From: Anaerovirgula multivorans
GTDB lineage: Bacteria > Bacillota > Clostridia > Peptostreptococcales > Natronincolaceae
Direction: 5' to 3'
Assembly: GCF_900188145.1 (NCBI RefSeq)
Contig: NZ_FZOJ01000004.1
Location: forward strand, 124,001-188,000
Length of the DNA stretch: 64,000 bases
This document shows positions 50,043 to 60,120 of the stretch, one piece after another. Both the position numbers and the translations under genes were made by a program. Every line of letters begins with the position of its first letter. Within the stretch, counting starts at the first letter, position 1. The notes below the pieces were generated by a model. That model searched no databases. It was not told the DNA's origin and saw only the letters and a program-made list of their open reading frames with translations.

Positions 50043-50740
50043 TTGAATTAAAAGGTGTAACAAAAACCTTTGGAAGCACTATTGCATTAGATAATGTTTC
50101 TATCAATATTCCAGAAGGCAAAATTATTGGTATATTAGGACCTAACGGGTCGGGAAAATCTACCTTATTAAAAATGCTTGTTGGGTTAAATAAGCCCAAT
50201 CATGGAAACATCTTCATTAATGGTCAACAGATTGGTGTTCAAACGAAAAGCTTCATATCCTACTTGCCGGAAATAGATTACTTATATCCTTGGATGACCA
50301 TACAACAGGCAGCGGATTTTGTTAAGAGTTTCTATGAAGATTGGGATGAGAATAAGTATAAGGAATTAGTAGAATTCTTGGAGCTTCAACCTTCTATGGT
50401 GATCAAGAAGGTGTCAAAGGGAATGCGAGCCAAGGCAAAACTATTACTGTCCTTCTCTAGAAATGCTAAACTGATTTTACTAGATGAGCCCCTTTCCGGT
50501 ATTGATATTTTAACCAGAGACAAAATTATTGAAACCATCATTCGTGACTATAGAGCTGGAGATCAAAGCATCTTGATCACTACCCATGAAGTTCGAGAAG
50601 TAGAGGGGATATTGGACGAAGTCATCTTTATCCGTCGTGGACAGATTGCTCTTGAAGGCAATGTCGAAGAGCTTAGATATCAACGTCAAGCATCTCTTGT
50701 GGAAATAATGAAGGAGGTATATACTCATGAAACCATCTAA
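50039..50740 (+). CDS. ABC transporter ATP-binding protein (YtrB-like)
   Basis: A 233-residue ATPase. Walker A is GPNGSGKST, Walker B LILLDEPLSGID, and the signature is the degenerate VSKGMRAKAKLLLSFSR, as often seen in YtrB/YhcH-type exporters. The switch histidine is in ITTHEVREVE. It is translationally coupled to the regulator (ATGA overlap) and to the permease (14-base overlap). Confidence 0.92.
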   Translation: MIELKGVTKTFGSTIALDNVSINIPEGKIIGILGPNGSGKSTLLKMLVGLNKPNHGNIFINGQQIGVQTKSFISYLPEIDYLYPWMTIQQAADFVKSFYEDWDENKYKELVEFLELQPSMVIKKVSKGMRAKAKLLLSFSRNAKLILLDEPLSGIDILTRDKIIETIIRDYRAGDQSILITTHEVREVEGILDEVIFIRRGQIALEGNVEELRYQRQASLVEIMKEVYTHETI

Positions 50741-51524
50741 TGGAAACACTCTTTTCTCTTTATATAAAAAAGATTTACTATCTGTGAAATTTGAAAGCCT
50801 GATGATTTTAGCAACAATCTTTTTAGGTCATTTGTATTTTAGCTATAAAATTTTGACTGGATGGCCTGAGCCTACTATTCTAGGTGTTACTAGTACCATC
50901 TTTTTCATTGTTATGTTTGTTATCTTCATAGGTACCTTTACTTCTGTCAGTCGAGAATGGAGTAATAACACCATCTATCTAGTGATGTCCTTACCTGTTT
51001 CGGGAAAGAAAATTTTTCTTTCAAAGCTTTTGGCTGTGATGACTCAATTAGTTATTTTGGGCGGGGCTAGTATCTTAGTAGGATCCTTATTATCTTCCTA
51101 TTTTTTAGGAGCTGACATTATAGCACAGGTTTTTGGTTTTTTCTCCACGCATCAACTGCTGAAGGTTTTGGTTATGGGAATCATCCTTTTATTCTTTGGA
51201 ATCATTCAGATCATTCTGGTAGCCTTTTTCAGCACCATGGTGGGAAGAGCCTTTAAGAAATTTTCATGGCTTATTACTTTCTTCACCTTTATCTTTACCA
51301 ATATTTTCATAGGAAAAATCAATGAATTCCTTCTAAAAGCATTGATAGCTCCTGTTGATAGACATCTTAGCATCATTGGTAGTACAAATTTTGATGGTCA
51401 ATTCCTTGTAGAAAGCGGTTTAACTACTCAATTCTTTTTATTGCAGTTAACTATCATTCTACTGATTTCTACAGGTCTGTTTTTCCTAACTGCCATGATC
51501 TATGACAAAAAAATTGAATTATAG
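50727..51524 (+). CDS. ABC-2 type transporter permease
   Basis: A 265-residue membrane protein with six predicted helices: the first at about 20-40, then 50-75, 105-135, 145-170, 180-200 and 235-258. A loop (VSREWSNNTIYLVMSLPVSGKKIFLSKLLA) is the conserved ABC-2 permease feature contacting the ATPase. With the YtrB-like ATPase it forms an exporter or envelope-stress sensor of unknown cargo. A terminator follows nine bases after the stop. Confidence 0.88.
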   Translation: MKPSNGNTLFSLYKKDLLSVKFESLMILATIFLGHLYFSYKILTGWPEPTILGVTSTIFFIVMFVIFIGTFTSVSREWSNNTIYLVMSLPVSGKKIFLSKLLAVMTQLVILGGASILVGSLLSSYFLGADIIAQVFGFFSTHQLLKVLVMGIILLFFGIIQIILVAFFSTMVGRAFKKFSWLITFFTFIFTNIFIGKINEFLLKALIAPVDRHLSIIGSTNFDGQFLVESGLTTQFFLLQLTIILLISTGLFFLTAMIYDKKIEL

Positions 51525-51532
51525 ATCTATTT

Positions 51533-51563
51533 AAAAGGAGTTGACACGCTCCTTTTATTTCCT
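51533..51563 (+). terminator. Terminator of the YtrA-type operon
   Basis: AAAAGGAG (51533-51540) and CTCCTTTT (51549-51556) pair around eight bases and run into further T residues. Confidence 0.8.
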
Positions 51564-51693
51564 TTTTTGAATATTTCTGGTAGAATAGGAAATATAATAT
51601 CAGAGACTAAACTATATCCTTAGTACTTTTTTAAGTTGTGCTTCCATATGTATACAAAACAACTTACACTAAATTAATTAGGAGGTTTACAAA

Positions 51694-52929
51694 ATGGAGA
51701 ACTTTGAAAAAAAGCTTGAAAACTATGCAGAAGTGGCTTTAAAAGTAGGTGTTAACTTACAAGAAAATCAGACCCTGGTGATTAATGCTCCTATTACTTC
51801 TGCTGACTTTGTTAGAAGATTGGCTAAGAAGGCCTATGAACTAGGGGCAAAGAACGTACATGTAGAATGGGCAGATGAAGAAATCACATTAATTAAGCTA
51901 TTGCATGCTCCCGAGGAGGGTTTAAAGGAATTTCCCCTCTGGAGGGCGAAGGGATTTGAAGAGATGGCAGAAAAAGGTGAAGCATTTTTATCTATCTCTG
52001 CCTCTAACCCCGATCTTTTAAAGAATGCTGATGCTGAGAGAGTCGCTTTATCCAATAAAACCACTGCTACCGCTATGGAGAACTTTAAAAAATATGTTCA
52101 AAATGCCCGTGTCAACTGGAATATTGTTTCTGTCCCCACAAAGGAATGGGCAGCAAAAGTGTTTCCAGGATTAAGTGAAGAAGCAAGTGTAGAAAAATTA
52201 TGGGAGAATATTTTTAAAGTAACGAGAGTAGATGAAGAAAATCCTGTTGAAGCATGGAATCAACATGTTCAAAATCTAAAAAACAAACTAGATTATTTAA
52301 ACAGTAAGAAGTTTAGAAAGCTACATTTTAAGGGCCCTGGTACAGATTTAACCATGGAGCTTCCTAATGGCCATATATGGGTTGGTGGTGGATTAGCATC
52401 TGAAAGAGGTATAGAATTTGTGCCTAATATGCCTACAGAAGAGGTTTTCAGTATGCCCTTAAAGGATGGGATAAATGGTGTAGTGGCTAGTACAAAGCCT
52501 CTAAACTATAGTGGTAATCTCATTGAAAACTTTACATTAACCTTTAAAGAAGGAAAAATTGTAGACTTTACTGCGGAAAATGGCTATGATACTTTGAAAA
52601 AGCTAATTGAAACCGATGAGGGAGCTCATTATTTAGGTGAGGTAGCTCTAGTACCCCATAAATCTCCGGTTTCTGATACCAATATTATTTTTTACAATAC
52701 TTTATTCGATGAAAATGCCTCTAGTCACTTTGCCCTAGGCTCCGCCTATCCTATTTGCATAGAGGGTGGTACTAAAATGGATAAGGAGCAACTAGCAAAA
52801 AATGGTGTTAACACCAGCTTGGTACACGTAGACTTTATGATAGGATCTGCTGAAATGGATGTGCTGGGAGAAACCTCCGATGGTAAAATTGAATCTATCT
52901 TTAAAAATGGAAATTGGAGCAATCTTTAA
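51694..52929 (+). CDS. M29-family metallo-aminopeptidase (AmpS/PepS-like)
   Basis: A 411-residue cytoplasmic peptidase. Family motifs are in order: LASERGIEFVPNMPTEEVFS with the first glutamate ligand, HYLGEVALVPHKSPV with the second, NASSHFALGSAYP with the histidine-tyrosine pair, and SLVHVDFMIGSAEMDV with the final histidine and aspartate. It releases N-terminal amino acids with two zinc or cobalt ions. The ATG has AGGAGG eight bases before. Single gene; a 152-bp dispersed element begins eight bases after the stop. Confidence 0.93.
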   Translation: MENFEKKLENYAEVALKVGVNLQENQTLVINAPITSADFVRRLAKKAYELGAKNVHVEWADEEITLIKLLHAPEEGLKEFPLWRAKGFEEMAEKGEAFLSISASNPDLLKNADAERVALSNKTTATAMENFKKYVQNARVNWNIVSVPTKEWAAKVFPGLSEEASVEKLWENIFKVTRVDEENPVEAWNQHVQNLKNKLDYLNSKKFRKLHFKGPGTDLTMELPNGHIWVGGGLASERGIEFVPNMPTEEVFSMPLKDGINGVVASTKPLNYSGNLIENFTLTFKEGKIVDFTAENGYDTLKKLIETDEGAHYLGEVALVPHKSPVSDTNIIFYNTLFDENASSHFALGSAYPICIEGGTKMDKEQLAKNGVNTSLVHVDFMIGSAEMDVLGETSDGKIESIFKNGNWSNL

Positions 52930-52936
52930 GATTGCT

Positions 52937-53088
52937 GAGGTTGTTGAAATAGTCAACAAAATTCAGACTGTTCAAAAGCCTTCAGATTCGAAGTGCAAAT
53001 AAACCAGCACCCACAGCGTATACGTAAATACGTAAGGGTGCTAGTTTTTTCGAAATACCGAAGAAAATGGTGGTCTCTCAACAGTCTG
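52937..53088. repeat. 152-bp dispersed hairpin element, copy 2
   Basis: Same length, orientation, ends (GAGGTTGTTGAAATAG ... CAACAGTCTG) and internal pairing as 17359-17510, with more substitutions in the central loop. On its left lies a small perfect hairpin AGCAATCTT-T-AAGATTGCT that includes the aminopeptidase stop; there is no matching duplication on its right. Confidence 0.8.
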
Positions 53089-53091
53089 AAT

Positions 53092-53130
53092 AAAAATTGG
53101 TACGACACTTAAAGTGTTGTACCAATTTTT
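53092..53130. terminator. Bidirectional terminator between aminopeptidase and phosphorylase
   Basis: Two 19-base arms (53092-53110 and 53112-53130) pair with a single G-T step; AAAAA and TTTTT edges serve both converging genes. Confidence 0.85.
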
Positions 53131-53146
53131 ATTATATATAGGGGAA

Positions 53147-55528
53147 TCAGCTATTATATTTTGGGGGTTCAATATTCCAAATTTCTTTTGCATATTCTTC
53201 TATAGTTCTATCACTGCTAAATTTCCCTGCATTGGCTAGATTTATCCAACACTTTCTTGCCCACCCCAGTCTATCTCTATAGGCTCTATCTACCCTTTGT
53301 TGTGCTTCTCTATATTCTTCAAAATCTCTTAAAAGGAAGTAATTATCTGCTTGATGCCAATCACTGCCTTCTAGCAGAGCATTATATAATTCTTCAAACA
53401 TACCAGTACCTCCATCATCAAAGGTACCATTCATTAACGTATCTACTGCTCTTTTCAGTCCTGGCACCTTTTCATAGTATTCTTTTGGATGATAGCTATC
53501 TTTTATGACTTCAAGTTCTTCTACTCTAGCACCGAATATAAAGTTGTTTTCCTTTCCTGCCTCTTGGACAATTTCTACGTTTGCTCCATCATAGGTTCCT
53601 AGGGTAGGCGTACCATTTAACATAAACTTCATATTCCCTGTGCCTGAAGCTTCTTTACCAGCAGTAGATATCTGTTGAGAGACATCAGCTGCCGAGAAAA
53701 GCTTTTCTCCATAGGATACATTGTAATTTGTTACAAAGACAACCTGAATTTTTCCTTTTACTTCTTCGTCATGATTAATCATCCTAGCTATTTCATTAAT
53801 ATACTTTATGATAGCTTTAGCTCTTACATAGCCAGGGGCTGCCTTAGCACCAAAAACAAAGGTGCGAGGAACAATATCTATAGCTGGATTTTCTTTTAAA
53901 CGATAATATAAATCAACAATATACAAAGCATTTAATAGCTGTCTTTTATATTCATGAAGCCTTTTTATTTGAATATCAAAGATGGAATCAGTATTAATCT
54001 CAATGCCTTCCTTTTTATAGATATAAGCTGCCAATTCCTTTTTCTTTAATAATTTTATTTGTAGAAATTTTTTTAAAACCACTTCATTCTCTGCATACTT
54101 TTCTAACTCCTTCATCCTATTGGAATCAGTAATCCACTCTTCTGTTTCCAATAATTCAGTAATTAGCTGAGTTAATTCTTTATTAGAGAGGGCTAACCAT
54201 CTTCTAAAGGTAATCCCATTGGTTTTGTTTTGAAATTTATGTGGATATAAGTCATACCAATCCTTCAGCTCTTGATTTTTAAGGATTTCCGTATGGAGTT
54301 CTGCTACACCGTTGATGGTATGACTCCCATAGATGGCCAGCCACGCCATATGGATACTATGATCAGATATAATTTGAACCTTATTCATAATTTCCTTAGT
54401 ATAGTTCTTTCTTTTTAACTCCTCAATAAACTGTTTATGAATTTTTACAATGATTTCATAGACTCTAGGCAAAAATTCTTCATATAGATCGATATCCCAC
54501 TTTTCTAAAGCCTCTGCCATAATGGTATGATTGGTATAGGCAAAGGTTTTTTTGGCGATCTCCCAAGCTTTTTCCCATGTTAATCCTTCTTGGTCAATCA
54601 ATAGTCTCATTAACTCCGGAATGGCCACTACTGGATGCGTATCATTTAATTGAACTGCATGGTACTGAGAAAAAACTTCAAAACCCTCTTCAATTCTCTC
54701 TTTATACTTTTTCACCATATCCTGTAGAGAAGCTGAAACAAAAAAGTATTGTTGCTTAAGTCTCAAAATCTGTCCTTCTCTTTTAGAATCGTTTGGATAT
54801 AACACCCTTGATATGTCCTCTGCTCGGTTTTTTTCTCTTACTGCCTCATCATATCGTTGTTCATTGAACAAATTGAAGTCAAAATCCTCTAAAGCTTCTG
54901 CTTGCCATAGTCTTAATGTATTAACATTTTTCGTCTTATAACCGATAATTGGAGTATCATAGGGAACCGCCTTCACCTCTTCATCAGCAAATTCTACCAT
55001 AACAATATCTTCAGCTCGTCTTATGGACCAAGGATCTCCATATTTTAGCCAGTGATCTCCTTCTTCAACTTGGTACCCATCTACGAATTTTTGTTTAAAA
55101 ATCCCATACCGGTAGCGAAGTCCATATCCAACAACTGGTAAATTCATAGTGGCACAGGAGTCTAAAAAGCAGGCGGCAAGTCTTCCCAATCCACCATTTC
55201 CTAAACCAGCATCCTCTTCTATTTCTTCGATCATATTGACATCAATGCCTAGGTCTTTTAGGCTTTTTTCTATTTCATCCTGAATTCCTAAGTTTAACAA
55301 GTTGTTTCCTAGAGCTCTTCCCATCAAAAATTCCGCTGAAAGATAATATGCCTGCTTTCCTTTTTTATAGGTTTCTTCTGTTCTGTTCCAATGATCGATG
55401 ATTTGTTCCATAATAGCTTTAGAAACACCATAGTATTTCTCATGCTTATTGGATTTTTCCAGCGTCTTTCCAAATTCTATTTTAAGATTTCTAATGACAC
55501 TTTCTTTAAACTTTTCTCTATCAAACAT
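53147..55528 (-). CDS. glgP: Glycogen/maltodextrin phosphorylase
   Basis: A 793-residue enzyme cutting alpha-1,4-glucans with phosphate to glucose-1-phosphate. EDAGLGNGGLGRLAACFLDS at the N-terminal half, and the pyridoxal-phosphate site STAGKEASGTGNMKFMLNG near residue 645 are intact; GTYDGANVEI follows. Length is normal for the GT35 family. It sits nine bases after the 4-alpha-glucanotransferase in a maltodextrin cluster, so the natural substrate is probably imported maltodextrin (MalP role) rather than, or as well as, stored glycogen. No other glycogen gene is nearby. Confidence 0.94.
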   Translation of the reverse strand: MFDREKFKESVIRNLKIEFGKTLEKSNKHEKYYGVSKAIMEQIIDHWNRTEETYKKGKQAYYLSAEFLMGRALGNNLLNLGIQDEIEKSLKDLGIDVNMIEEIEEDAGLGNGGLGRLAACFLDSCATMNLPVVGYGLRYRYGIFKQKFVDGYQVEEGDHWLKYGDPWSIRRAEDIVMVEFADEEVKAVPYDTPIIGYKTKNVNTLRLWQAEALEDFDFNLFNEQRYDEAVREKNRAEDISRVLYPNDSKREGQILRLKQQYFFVSASLQDMVKKYKERIEEGFEVFSQYHAVQLNDTHPVVAIPELMRLLIDQEGLTWEKAWEIAKKTFAYTNHTIMAEALEKWDIDLYEEFLPRVYEIIVKIHKQFIEELKRKNYTKEIMNKVQIISDHSIHMAWLAIYGSHTINGVAELHTEILKNQELKDWYDLYPHKFQNKTNGITFRRWLALSNKELTQLITELLETEEWITDSNRMKELEKYAENEVVLKKFLQIKLLKKKELAAYIYKKEGIEINTDSIFDIQIKRLHEYKRQLLNALYIVDLYYRLKENPAIDIVPRTFVFGAKAAPGYVRAKAIIKYINEIARMINHDEEVKGKIQVVFVTNYNVSYGEKLFSAADVSQQISTAGKEASGTGNMKFMLNGTPTLGTYDGANVEIVQEAGKENNFIFGARVEELEVIKDSYHPKEYYEKVPGLKRAVDTLMNGTFDDGGTGMFEELYNALLEGSDWHQADNYFLLRDFEEYREAQQRVDRAYRDRLGWARKCWINLANAGKFSSDRTIEEYAKEIWNIEPPKYNS

Positions 55529-55536
55529 CTAGATAC

Positions 55537-57012
55537 CTACCTTCCATATAGCTTTGTTATTGTATAGATTTTCTTGGCTAATGCTTCAGTAAGATCTTCT
55601 CTTTTTACTCTCCATAGCCAATTCCCACCAATAGTCGAAGGAATATTCATTCGGGCTTCACTTCCTAGACTTAAGAAATCCTGCATTTGTGCTATGGCTA
55701 GCTTCCCTACGGAACTCCAAGCACCTCTTATAAAGCCCCAATTATAGCCCTCTTCTTCGGTTAATTTCAAATATTTAACAGCAAAATCAACGTCTGATTT
55801 TTTCTCATTTAAAAGCCATCCATTGACAGTATCATTATCGTGGGTTCCAGTATAAACAACACAGTTTTTATCATAGTTATGAGGTAAATAATCGCTTTCT
55901 TCCCGTGTATCAAAGGCAAATTGCAGTACCTTCATCCCTGAGTAACCTGTATTTTCCCTTAGATCTATTACCTCAGGTGTCAGGTACCCTAAATCCTCTG
56001 CTATAATATTTACATCCCCTAATTTTTCTTTGAGGGCATCAAACAGCTTCATCCCTGGACCCTTAATCCACTTTCCATTGACAGCAGTTTCTTCTTCATA
56101 GGGTACCGCCCAGTAGGACTCTAATCCTCTAAAATGATCAATCCTTATCATATCGTATAGCTTAATACACCCTTCTATTCTTTCTATCCACCAGTCAAAT
56201 CCTGTCGATTCCAGTAAATCCCACCGATATATTGGATTCCCCCATAATTGGCCGGTTTTAGAAAAGGCGTCTGGAGGACATCCTGCCACCTGAATTGGTC
56301 TCTTGTTTTCATCTAATAGAAATATTTCGCTGTTTCCCCATGTATCCACACTGTCCTCTGCCACATAAATAGGAATATCCCCTATGATTTTTATATTCTT
56401 TTCATTAGCATATTGCTTTAATTCTTTCCACTGGGTAAAAAACAGGAATTGTAAAAAAATCCAGTATTCGATTTCTTCCTTTAGCTTTTCTTTATAATAA
56501 TTCATAGCATTCTCTTTACGTAGTTTTATAGCTTCAGGCCATTCCTGCCATGATATCAAGCCAAATTCAAATTTCAATGCCATATAAAGCCCATAGTCCT
56601 CTAACCATAAAGTATTTTCTTCCTTAAACTTCTCAATGTCTCCTTGATGCTTTTCCCTTCCTTTATGATAGGCTACCTTTAAAACAGGTAATTTATTTAT
56701 AAAAATCTTTTCATAATCCACCTTTTCTGGATCACTGCCAAAATCCAATTGATCAAAATCTGATTTCTCTAAGAGCCCTTCTTTAACTAACAAGTCAAGG
56801 TCGATAAAATAGGGATTTCCAGCAAAATTCGAAAAGGATTGATAGGGAGAATCCCCATATCCTGTAGAACCAATAGGTAACAGCTGCCAGTATTTTTGTC
56901 CTGACTTTTCTAAAAAATCTACAAATCTATAAGCCTCTTTTCCAAAGGTACCAATACCATAAGGACTAGGCAAAGATGTAATATGCATTAAGATGCCACT
57001 GCTTCTTTCCAT
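55537..57012 (-). CDS. malQ: 4-alpha-glucanotransferase (amylomaltase)
   Basis: A 491-residue GH77 enzyme that transfers glucan chains between maltodextrins. Typical blocks: SGILMHITSLPSPYGIG and YWQLLPIGSTGYGDSPYQS at the start, the nucleophile aspartate in MIRIDHFRGLESYW, the acid/base glutamate in IIAEDLGYLTPEV and the third acid in GTHDNDTVNGWL. It makes longer chains for the phosphorylase downstream. GGGGAAGAG precedes the ATG. Confidence 0.95.
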   Translation of the reverse strand: MERSSGILMHITSLPSPYGIGTFGKEAYRFVDFLEKSGQKYWQLLPIGSTGYGDSPYQSFSNFAGNPYFIDLDLLVKEGLLEKSDFDQLDFGSDPEKVDYEKIFINKLPVLKVAYHKGREKHQGDIEKFKEENTLWLEDYGLYMALKFEFGLISWQEWPEAIKLRKENAMNYYKEKLKEEIEYWIFLQFLFFTQWKELKQYANEKNIKIIGDIPIYVAEDSVDTWGNSEIFLLDENKRPIQVAGCPPDAFSKTGQLWGNPIYRWDLLESTGFDWWIERIEGCIKLYDMIRIDHFRGLESYWAVPYEEETAVNGKWIKGPGMKLFDALKEKLGDVNIIAEDLGYLTPEVIDLRENTGYSGMKVLQFAFDTREESDYLPHNYDKNCVVYTGTHDNDTVNGWLLNEKKSDVDFAVKYLKLTEEEGYNWGFIRGAWSSVGKLAIAQMQDFLSLGSEARMNIPSTIGGNWLWRVKREDLTEALAKKIYTITKLYGR

Positions 57013-57046
57013 GTTCTCTTCCCCTTTTTGAATAATTCTAGTCCTA

Positions 57047-59200
57047 CTATGAAACCTCTACTGTTTTCTTGTTGACATTCCCTTGTATATCGAGGATTTC
57101 AAAGTTTATTTTTTTCAATGTATCATTGCCCCTATTGGTAATAGTAATTTCAAAATCATTCTTTACCTTTTCGATCTCAATGAATACTTCATTATACTTT
57201 TTATTTTTATAATTCTTTGTGGTGCCATCATCGTCATAATAAACATAGGCAGCCTTATCATCAACAAATGCAATAGCCTCCAATTCATCATGGCAGAGAT
57301 TTTCCACACTGCTGCCGTGCTTTCCTAAAAGCACTATTTTATTTTTTCTAACAAAAATAGGTATCTCTTGAATATCTACCTCTAAATAGATGTTTCCTTT
57401 TTTGTAGATTTCGTAGCTTCTATTCCTATAATCCTCTGCCTTCCAAAGAAGCATATCCTCTGGAAGCCATATATATCTACCTACAGCATTTTCTTCATAG
57501 ATAGGTGCAATCATTAAAGAATCTCCTATCAACAGCTGATCCTCTACTGTTCTTGACCTTGTATCATCGTACTCAAAGGCAAGAGAAGCAATATATACAT
57601 TTTTATGAATCAGTGCCTTCATATATTCGGAATAAATATAGGGTATCAGAGCATATCTAATCCTTATGGTATTTCTAAGGATATGCAGTGTTCCTTCATC
57701 AAAGGCAAAGGGTTCCTGTCTTCTAGTTCCCATGGCAGAGTGATTTCTAAATAATGGTGTGAACAAGCTAAATTGCATCCACCTTATCATTAACTGAGCA
57801 TTCACATCTCCACTAAAACCACCGGTGTCAGCACCACTGTAAAGAAAACCACACATGTTTAAGGAAACCATCATTTTGATGTTCAATAAAAGATGCTGCC
57901 ACCAGGAATGATTATCCCCCGTCCATATGCCCCCGTAGCGATGGCCTCCTACGTAGGAGGCTCTAGAAAACAGAAGAAATCTTTTGTTTGGTTGTATTTC
58001 TTCAAAGCCTTCTGCCGCGGCCCTAGTCATGTTATAGCCATAAAGGTTATGTAGCAAATCATGCCTTACAAGCTTACCCTCCACCCTATGATAAAAATCC
58101 TTATGATCCTCTAGTTTATTCAATAACCCTACAAAGGTGTCCCTAAGCTCAAAATAACTATAAATATCTAAATTTTCATTTTCTGAAGCTTTTGCTTTTT
58201 CCACAGCCTTTTGTAATCCCTTGTTACTATAGAAAATTGCTGGTTCATTCATATCATTCCAAAAACCCTCAATGCCCCAATCAATTAGTCTGCTGTACTT
58301 TAATCCAAACCATTTTCTGGTCTCTGGCCTTAGAAAGTCAGGGAAATGGACTCTCCCAGGCCATACCGCTGCTACAAAAGGTTTCCCTTCCTCATTAACA
58401 CAAAAATGATCGTTAGCTATGCCTTCCTCATAGATGTCATAATCTTTTTCAATTTTCACTCCAGCATCAATAATAGGAATTAGTCTAAAACCTTTATTTT
58501 TTATTCTTTTCACAAAGCCTTCGATATGAGGAAAGCTTTCTTCATCTATTGTGAAGTCCTTAAATCTCTCCATGTAATCTATATCTAAGTAGACAGTATC
58601 ACAGGGTATATCATAGTGTAAAAAGCTGTCTACAATTTTTTCAATTTCTTCAGCATTTTTATAGCTCCATCTACTTTGTTGGTAACCAAAGGCCCATTTA
58701 GGAGGAGCGTAACCTTCCCCAATCATATTTAAAAATTGACCTGTAATTTCCTTTAGAGAAACTCCTTCTACTATGTATAAATCAAAATCTTCTCCATCAA
58801 TGACTATATCTAAGACATCGGAATGAGTAAATCCAATGTCAAAGGTTACTTTGCTTGGATAATCAACAAATACTCCAAATTTTACTTCTCCATCTACGAT
58901 CAAAAAGTTATGTGCTCCATACAGAGACTTTTTATCAGGCGTATGCTGAGAATCATCGGTACAGTAAGATATATAGATGCCTCCCCGTTTATTCATTCCC
59001 CTTTGGTTTTCTCCTAAACCCCATACGATATCTCTGGGATCCATCTTGTGGCTAAATCGAAAGCCCTTCTTTTCGTCTATTTGAAAATAGTCTATATCTT
59101 TTCTATTTATTTCCTCTCCCTTATTGACAACTACTTCTGTAGCAAAGGGATTTCCTATGCTATATCTCATAATAAATTCATTTACTTTATATGTCTTCAA
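57047..59200 (-). CDS. GH31 alpha-glucosidase
   Basis: A 717-residue cytoplasmic glycosidase without signal peptide. The nucleophile motif GFWNDMNEP is near residue 320, the acid/base region WTGDNHSWWQHL near 430, and the substrate loop RWMQFSLFTPLFRNHSAMG follows. GH31 enzymes split terminal alpha-linked glucose from maltodextrins or isomalto-oligomers. It begins with TTG at 59200 after AAGGGTG and lies 34 bases before malQ. Its role is presumably to finish short maltodextrins inside the cell. Confidence 0.93.
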   Translation of the reverse strand: MKTYKVNEFIMRYSIGNPFATEVVVNKGEEINRKDIDYFQIDEKKGFRFSHKMDPRDIVWGLGENQRGMNKRGGIYISYCTDDSQHTPDKKSLYGAHNFLIVDGEVKFGVFVDYPSKVTFDIGFTHSDVLDIVIDGEDFDLYIVEGVSLKEITGQFLNMIGEGYAPPKWAFGYQQSRWSYKNAEEIEKIVDSFLHYDIPCDTVYLDIDYMERFKDFTIDEESFPHIEGFVKRIKNKGFRLIPIIDAGVKIEKDYDIYEEGIANDHFCVNEEGKPFVAAVWPGRVHFPDFLRPETRKWFGLKYSRLIDWGIEGFWNDMNEPAIFYSNKGLQKAVEKAKASENENLDIYSYFELRDTFVGLLNKLEDHKDFYHRVEGKLVRHDLLHNLYGYNMTRAAAEGFEEIQPNKRFLLFSRASYVGGHRYGGIWTGDNHSWWQHLLLNIKMMVSLNMCGFLYSGADTGGFSGDVNAQLMIRWMQFSLFTPLFRNHSAMGTRRQEPFAFDEGTLHILRNTIRIRYALIPYIYSEYMKALIHKNVYIASLAFEYDDTRSRTVEDQLLIGDSLMIAPIYEENAVGRYIWLPEDMLLWKAEDYRNRSYEIYKKGNIYLEVDIQEIPIFVRKNKIVLLGKHGSSVENLCHDELEAIAFVDDKAAYVYYDDDGTTKNYKNKKYNEVFIEIEKVKNDFEITITNRGNDTLKKINFEILDIQGNVNKKTVEVS

Positions 59201-59229
59201 AATATATCACCCTTTTGTGTATTTTCTAG

Positions 59230-60120
59230 CTATTTTATAGAGCCATCTGTAACACCTTTAATAATATGTTTTTGTGCAAAGAAGTAGAATAATATAATTG
59301 GTATCATCCCTAAAACCAATCCCGCTAAAGCTAGATGCCACTTCTTAGAGTACTGTCCAAAGAAATAAAACATTCTTAATGGTATAGTATGCCATTGAGG
59401 CTTATTGATTACCAACTGGGGTAATAGAAAGTCATTCCAAATCCACATTGCGTTTAAAATACTTACTGTCACGGTTATAGGCTTTAATAATGGAAAGATA
59501 ATATACCAAAACACTTGAAATTTATTACATCCGTCTATGGTTGCAGCCTCTTCCAACTCTACAGGTATACTTTTAATAAATCCATGATATAGGATAATGG
59601 CTAAACTAGAACCAAACCCTAAATACATAAAGATCAGACCATAAGGGTTTAAAAACCCCAGCTTACCCATAATAAACACTAGTGGTAGCATAACTGATTG
59701 AAAGGGTACCAGCATAGCCGCTGCAAATAAGAAAAAGAAAAATATGCTTAGTTTTGTCTTTGTTCTTACTAACATCCACGCTGCCATTGAAGCAAAAACA
59801 ATAATAATAATTGTACTAGTGACTGTAATCAACAATGAATTGGTAAAGGCACGTATAAAATTTAACTCATGGAAAGCTTCTACATAGTTGGTACTACTGA
59901 AATGCTCCCCAAAGGGAAGGTTGATAACATTTGTAAATATTCCTTTTTGTGTCTTAAAGGAGTTTGTTAAGACAATATAAAAAGGAGATAGAAATAATAT
60001 CGCTATAACTATACTGAATATGCTTAATTTTAACTGATTTTTCTTTTTAGAACTTTTAACAGGTTTTATCTCTTTTGGGGGAAAAACATTACCGGTTTTA
60101 GCTATTCTTTTAGTTTCCAT
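59230..60120 (-). CDS. Maltodextrin-type ABC permease, MalG-like
   Basis: A 296-residue inner-membrane permease with six helices. The EAA coupling loop EEAATIDGCNKFQVFWYIIFPLL near residue 205 matches carbohydrate-uptake family 1 transporters. Its ATG overlaps the MalF-like stop (TAATG), so translation is coupled. With the partner permease and binding protein it imports an oligosaccharide. No ATPase gene is present in this cluster. Confidence 0.92.
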   Translation of the reverse strand: METKRIAKTGNVFPPKEIKPVKSSKKKNQLKLSIFSIVIAILFLSPFYIVLTNSFKTQKGIFTNVINLPFGEHFSSTNYVEAFHELNFIRAFTNSLLITVTSTIIIIVFASMAAWMLVRTKTKLSIFFFFLFAAAMLVPFQSVMLPLVFIMGKLGFLNPYGLIFMYLGFGSSLAIILYHGFIKSIPVELEEAATIDGCNKFQVFWYIIFPLLKPITVTVSILNAMWIWNDFLLPQLVINKPQWHTIPLRMFYFFGQYSKKWHLALAGLVLGMIPIILFYFFAQKHIIKGVTDGSIK